NCBI RefSeq assembly: GCF_009905535.1
Contig: NZ_JAAALA010000026.1
Coordinates: forward strand, 1-59,489
Direction of reading: 5' to 3'
Length of the DNA stretch: 59,489 nt
Origin: Caulobacter sp. SLTY
GTDB taxonomy: Bacteria > Pseudomonadota > Alphaproteobacteria > Caulobacterales > Caulobacteraceae
Shown: piece by piece, positions 57,794 to 59,489 of the stretch
Layout of the letters: each line of letters starts with the position of its first letter
Position numbering within the stretch: position 1 is the first letter of the stretch
The notes under the pieces: model-generated
What the model was told of the DNA's origin: nothing
Database searches by the model: none
The model's input: the letters and a program-made list of their open reading frames with translations, nothing else
Made by a program: the position numbers and the translations under genes

Positions 57794-58408
57794 TTAAGCT
57801 TCGGCGTCGCCCGCGTTGGCTTCGTCGTTGATTTCCGACAGAGCGGCCGAGGACACCTTCAGGGTGGCGATCACGAAATCACGGTCGGTGATGGTCGCGG
57901 TCACGCCCTTGGGCAGGGTGATGTCGCTCATCCGGATGGTGTCGCCCATCTCGCGCTCGCTGAGGTCGACGACCAGTTCCTCGGGGATGGCGTTAGCCGG
58001 GCATTCCAGCTCGACGTCGTGGCGGACGATCTCCAGCGAGCCGCCCTTCTTCAGGCCGGGGCTGACGTCCTGGCCGGTGAAGTGGACCGGAACGTTGATC
58101 CGCACCGTGCCCTTTTCATCGACCCGCATCAGGTCGAAGTGGAAGGGGTTGTCGGTGACGGGGTGGAATTGCACGTCCTTGGCGATGACCGGCTGGCTTT
58201 CGTCGCCGTACTTCAGCGTCACCAGGTGGCCCAGCAGCTTGCCGGTGTAGAGCGCCTTGCGGAACTCGTTTTCCTTGACCGCGATGGCCACCGGGGCCTT
58301 GTCGCCGCCGTACAGGATGCCGGGGACCTTGCCCCCGCGACGGGCTTCACGGGCGCCGCCGGTGCCGGTGCGGTCGCGAACTTCGACGTTGAGGATGATC
58401 TCGGCCAT
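57794..58408 (-). CDS. rplY: 50S ribosomal protein L25 (Ctc form)
   Basis: 204 aa, the long form with the C-terminal TL5/Ctc domain. The N-terminal 5S-rRNA-binding domain is LNVEVRDRTGTGGAREARRG, GKVPGILYGGDKAPVAIAV, VTLKYGDESQPVIAKDVQFH and DNPFHFDLMRV. The second domain follows (VNVPVHFTGQDVSPGLKKGG, LVVDLSEREMGDTIRMSDIT). It heads the rplY-pth-ychF group on the minus strand. Confidence 0.95.
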   Translation of the reverse strand: MAEIILNVEVRDRTGTGGAREARRGGKVPGILYGGDKAPVAIAVKENEFRKALYTGKLLGHLVTLKYGDESQPVIAKDVQFHPVTDNPFHFDLMRVDEKGTVRINVPVHFTGQDVSPGLKKGGSLEIVRHDVELECPANAIPEELVVDLSEREMGDTIRMSDITLPKGVTATITDRDFVIATLKVSSAALSEINDEANAGDAEA

Positions 58409-58428
58409 GTTTCTGGTCTCAAAACGAA

Positions 58429-58457
58429 GTCGCCGCGCGAAGACTCCGCGCGGCGAC
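58429..58457 (-). terminator. Intrinsic-terminator-like hairpin upstream of rplY
   Basis: GTCGCCGCGCG (58429-58439) pairs with CGCGCGGCGAC (58447-58457), 7-nt loop; on the minus strand TTCGTTTT follows. It would end transcripts from the unrecognised gene at 58526 or act in the rplY leader, 20 bp before its ATG. Confidence 0.6.
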
Positions 58458-58525
58458 GGTCGGTGAATTTAGGGTGGCGGTCGATACACCCTTTGGGACC
58501 GGAGCGCAACGGCTCCGGTAAGGAT

Positions 58526-59489
58526 TCAGCCGCCCTTGCCTTTCGGCTTCGCCGGGGCTTTGGCGGCCGGCTTGGCCGGGGCCTTGCTGGTCGCGACCAC
58601 GACCGGAGGCGGGGGCTCCACCGGCATCGGGGCGCCGGCGCTCTTGAGGGTGCACTGCCCGGTGTCGATCAGCACATGCTGGCCCAGGCAGAAGACGTCC
58701 TCGTAGTGCGGCTTGGCGGCGGCCAGGCACTGGTAGAGCATCAGCTTGGACATGTTCAGGCAGAACATCGACGGCTCGTCGTGGAACAGCGGGCCGAGCG
58801 CGACCACCTTGTCGTCTCCCGCTTCACCCAGAGCCGCCAGGGCCGCCAGGGCCAGGCCGCGAACCACGACGGGCGACCAGGGCTGAGACACGGTCTGGCC
58901 GACCACGCCTTCCGGACCGGTCGGCGAGCCGCCGTTCAGACTGGCCAACTGCATGCGGCTGACCTCGTCGATGTCGCCCCGGATCGGGGTGGACGACAGG
59001 GTGCGGACGTGGGCCAGGCGGCCCTCGCGGTCCGGCACGAACTCCTTGGACCACTTCTGGCGCTGGACATCATAGGCCGACATCTTCACCGCGCGGCCGG
59101 TCAGCAGCACCTTGGTGCCCTCGCCGCCCAGAGCCGAGACGATCAGCCCAGCGGCGCGCTCGGCGCCGGGGAAGTTGGTGACGGTATAGGGGTTGGCCAG
59201 GATCTGGGCCGCCAGGCGCTGGCGACCGGCCGGATCGACCGCGTGGACGCGGACGGCGGCCACGAATTCCTGGTCCTGCAGGGCGATGACCGCGGCATAG
59301 GCGATCGAACCGCGCAGCAGCTGCTTGGGCTCATAGGCGGCGCCGGCCTTCAGGGAACTGGACACCGACGGCCCGTCCTTCATCCCGGCCGGGGTGATCG
59401 CGGCGGCGCGGGTCATGTAGCCGCGCCAGGCGCTGGCTTCCTCGAACAGCTGGGCCGAAAGGTTGATGGCCGGCGGCGGCGGGGGCGGC
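58526..59489 (-). CDS. Hypothetical protein, 5' end outside the window (partial)
   Basis: At least 321 codons; the frame stays open to the right edge, where it reads a proline-rich run and NLSAQLFEEASAWRGYMTRA, so the ATG at 59416 is internal. Later parts include GAAYEPKQLLRGSIAYAAVI, LAAQILANPYTVTNFPGAER and VFCLGQHVLIDTGQCTLKSA, with a lysine/alanine/proline tail. Several conserved cysteines (SMFCLNMSK, YQCLAAA, VFCLGQH, GQCTLKS) suggest an exported, disulfide-bearing protein; any signal peptide would be outside the window. No family is named. It is separated from rplY by the hairpin at 58429. Confidence 0.75.
   Translation of the reverse strand, partial: PPPPPPAINLSAQLFEEASAWRGYMTRAAAITPAGMKDGPSVSSSLKAGAAYEPKQLLRGSIAYAAVIALQDQEFVAAVRVHAVDPAGRQRLAAQILANPYTVTNFPGAERAAGLIVSALGGEGTKVLLTGRAVKMSAYDVQRQKWSKEFVPDREGRLAHVRTLSSTPIRGDIDEVSRMQLASLNGGSPTGPEGVVGQTVSQPWSPVVVRGLALAALAALGEAGDDKVVALGPLFHDEPSMFCLNMSKLMLYQCLAAAKPHYEDVFCLGQHVLIDTGQCTLKSAGAPMPVEPPPPVVVATSKAPAKPAAKAPAKPKGKGG

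Overview
The window is high-G+C alphaproteobacterial DNA, almost certainly from the Caulobacterales (Caulobacter/Phenylobacterium type). The reasons are a near-canonical CtrA whose promoter region carries TTAA half-sites and GANTC (CcrM) sites, a MucR regulator, PleC/DivJ-type histidine kinases, and an RpoD with a long acidic insert. The presence of DUF2336, DUF4908 and PAS_5 proteins fits as well. It starts inside uvrC and ends inside an unrecognised gene. No tRNA, rRNA, CRISPR array, integrase or complete insertion sequence was seen.

Region 1 (0.3-10.6 kb) is an accessory block lying between uvrC and pgsA, genes that are commonly neighbours in alphaproteobacteria. Its most striking part is a compact operon at 415-5613 with visibly lower G+C (about 50% by eye against about 70% around it). 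It encodes a large protein with a divergent histidine-kinase ATPase end, a stand-alone receiver, and a receiver fused to a nucleoside-phosphorylase-type domain. This is the architecture of Detocs (DtcA-DtcB-DtcC), a two-component antiphage system whose effector destroys ATP. It is followed by a 29-bp tandem repeat, an orphan terminase-small-subunit-like gene, and ordinary stress and regulatory genes (AhpD-like, OmpA-like, DUF4199, LuxR, TetR, DUF899).

Region 2 (10.6-22 kb) carries pgsA, a 51-aa gene behind a Fur-box-like site, an enoyl-CoA hydratase, DUF2336, mucR, a PAS_5 protein behind a dense GANTC cluster, sufE, two divergent histidine kinases, and dnaG, which lacks its usual zinc ligands. 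dnaG ends in a very strong palindromic terminator next to another palindrome and a second 51-aa gene.

Region 3 (22-41 kb) holds an alcohol dehydrogenase, an esterase, a 2OG-Fe(II) oxygenase, secreted proteins, a ParE-type toxin-antitoxin pair, rpoD, an M23 envelope peptidase, arsC, an M28 membrane peptidase, ctrA with its regulatory region, HMG-CoA lyase, and a GT39/GT2 envelope glycosylation pair.

Region 4 (41-59.5 kb) holds the polyhydroxyalkanoate genes (phaR divergent from phaA-phaB), gloB with a methyltransferase, a PII protein, mtnP, tandem dienelactone hydrolases, a sirtuin, and the translation cluster rplY-pth-ychF. A frameshifted gene remnant lies between pth and ychF. Two copies of a ~110-bp element with 14-bp terminal inverted repeats lie at 41250-41358 and 55637-55747.
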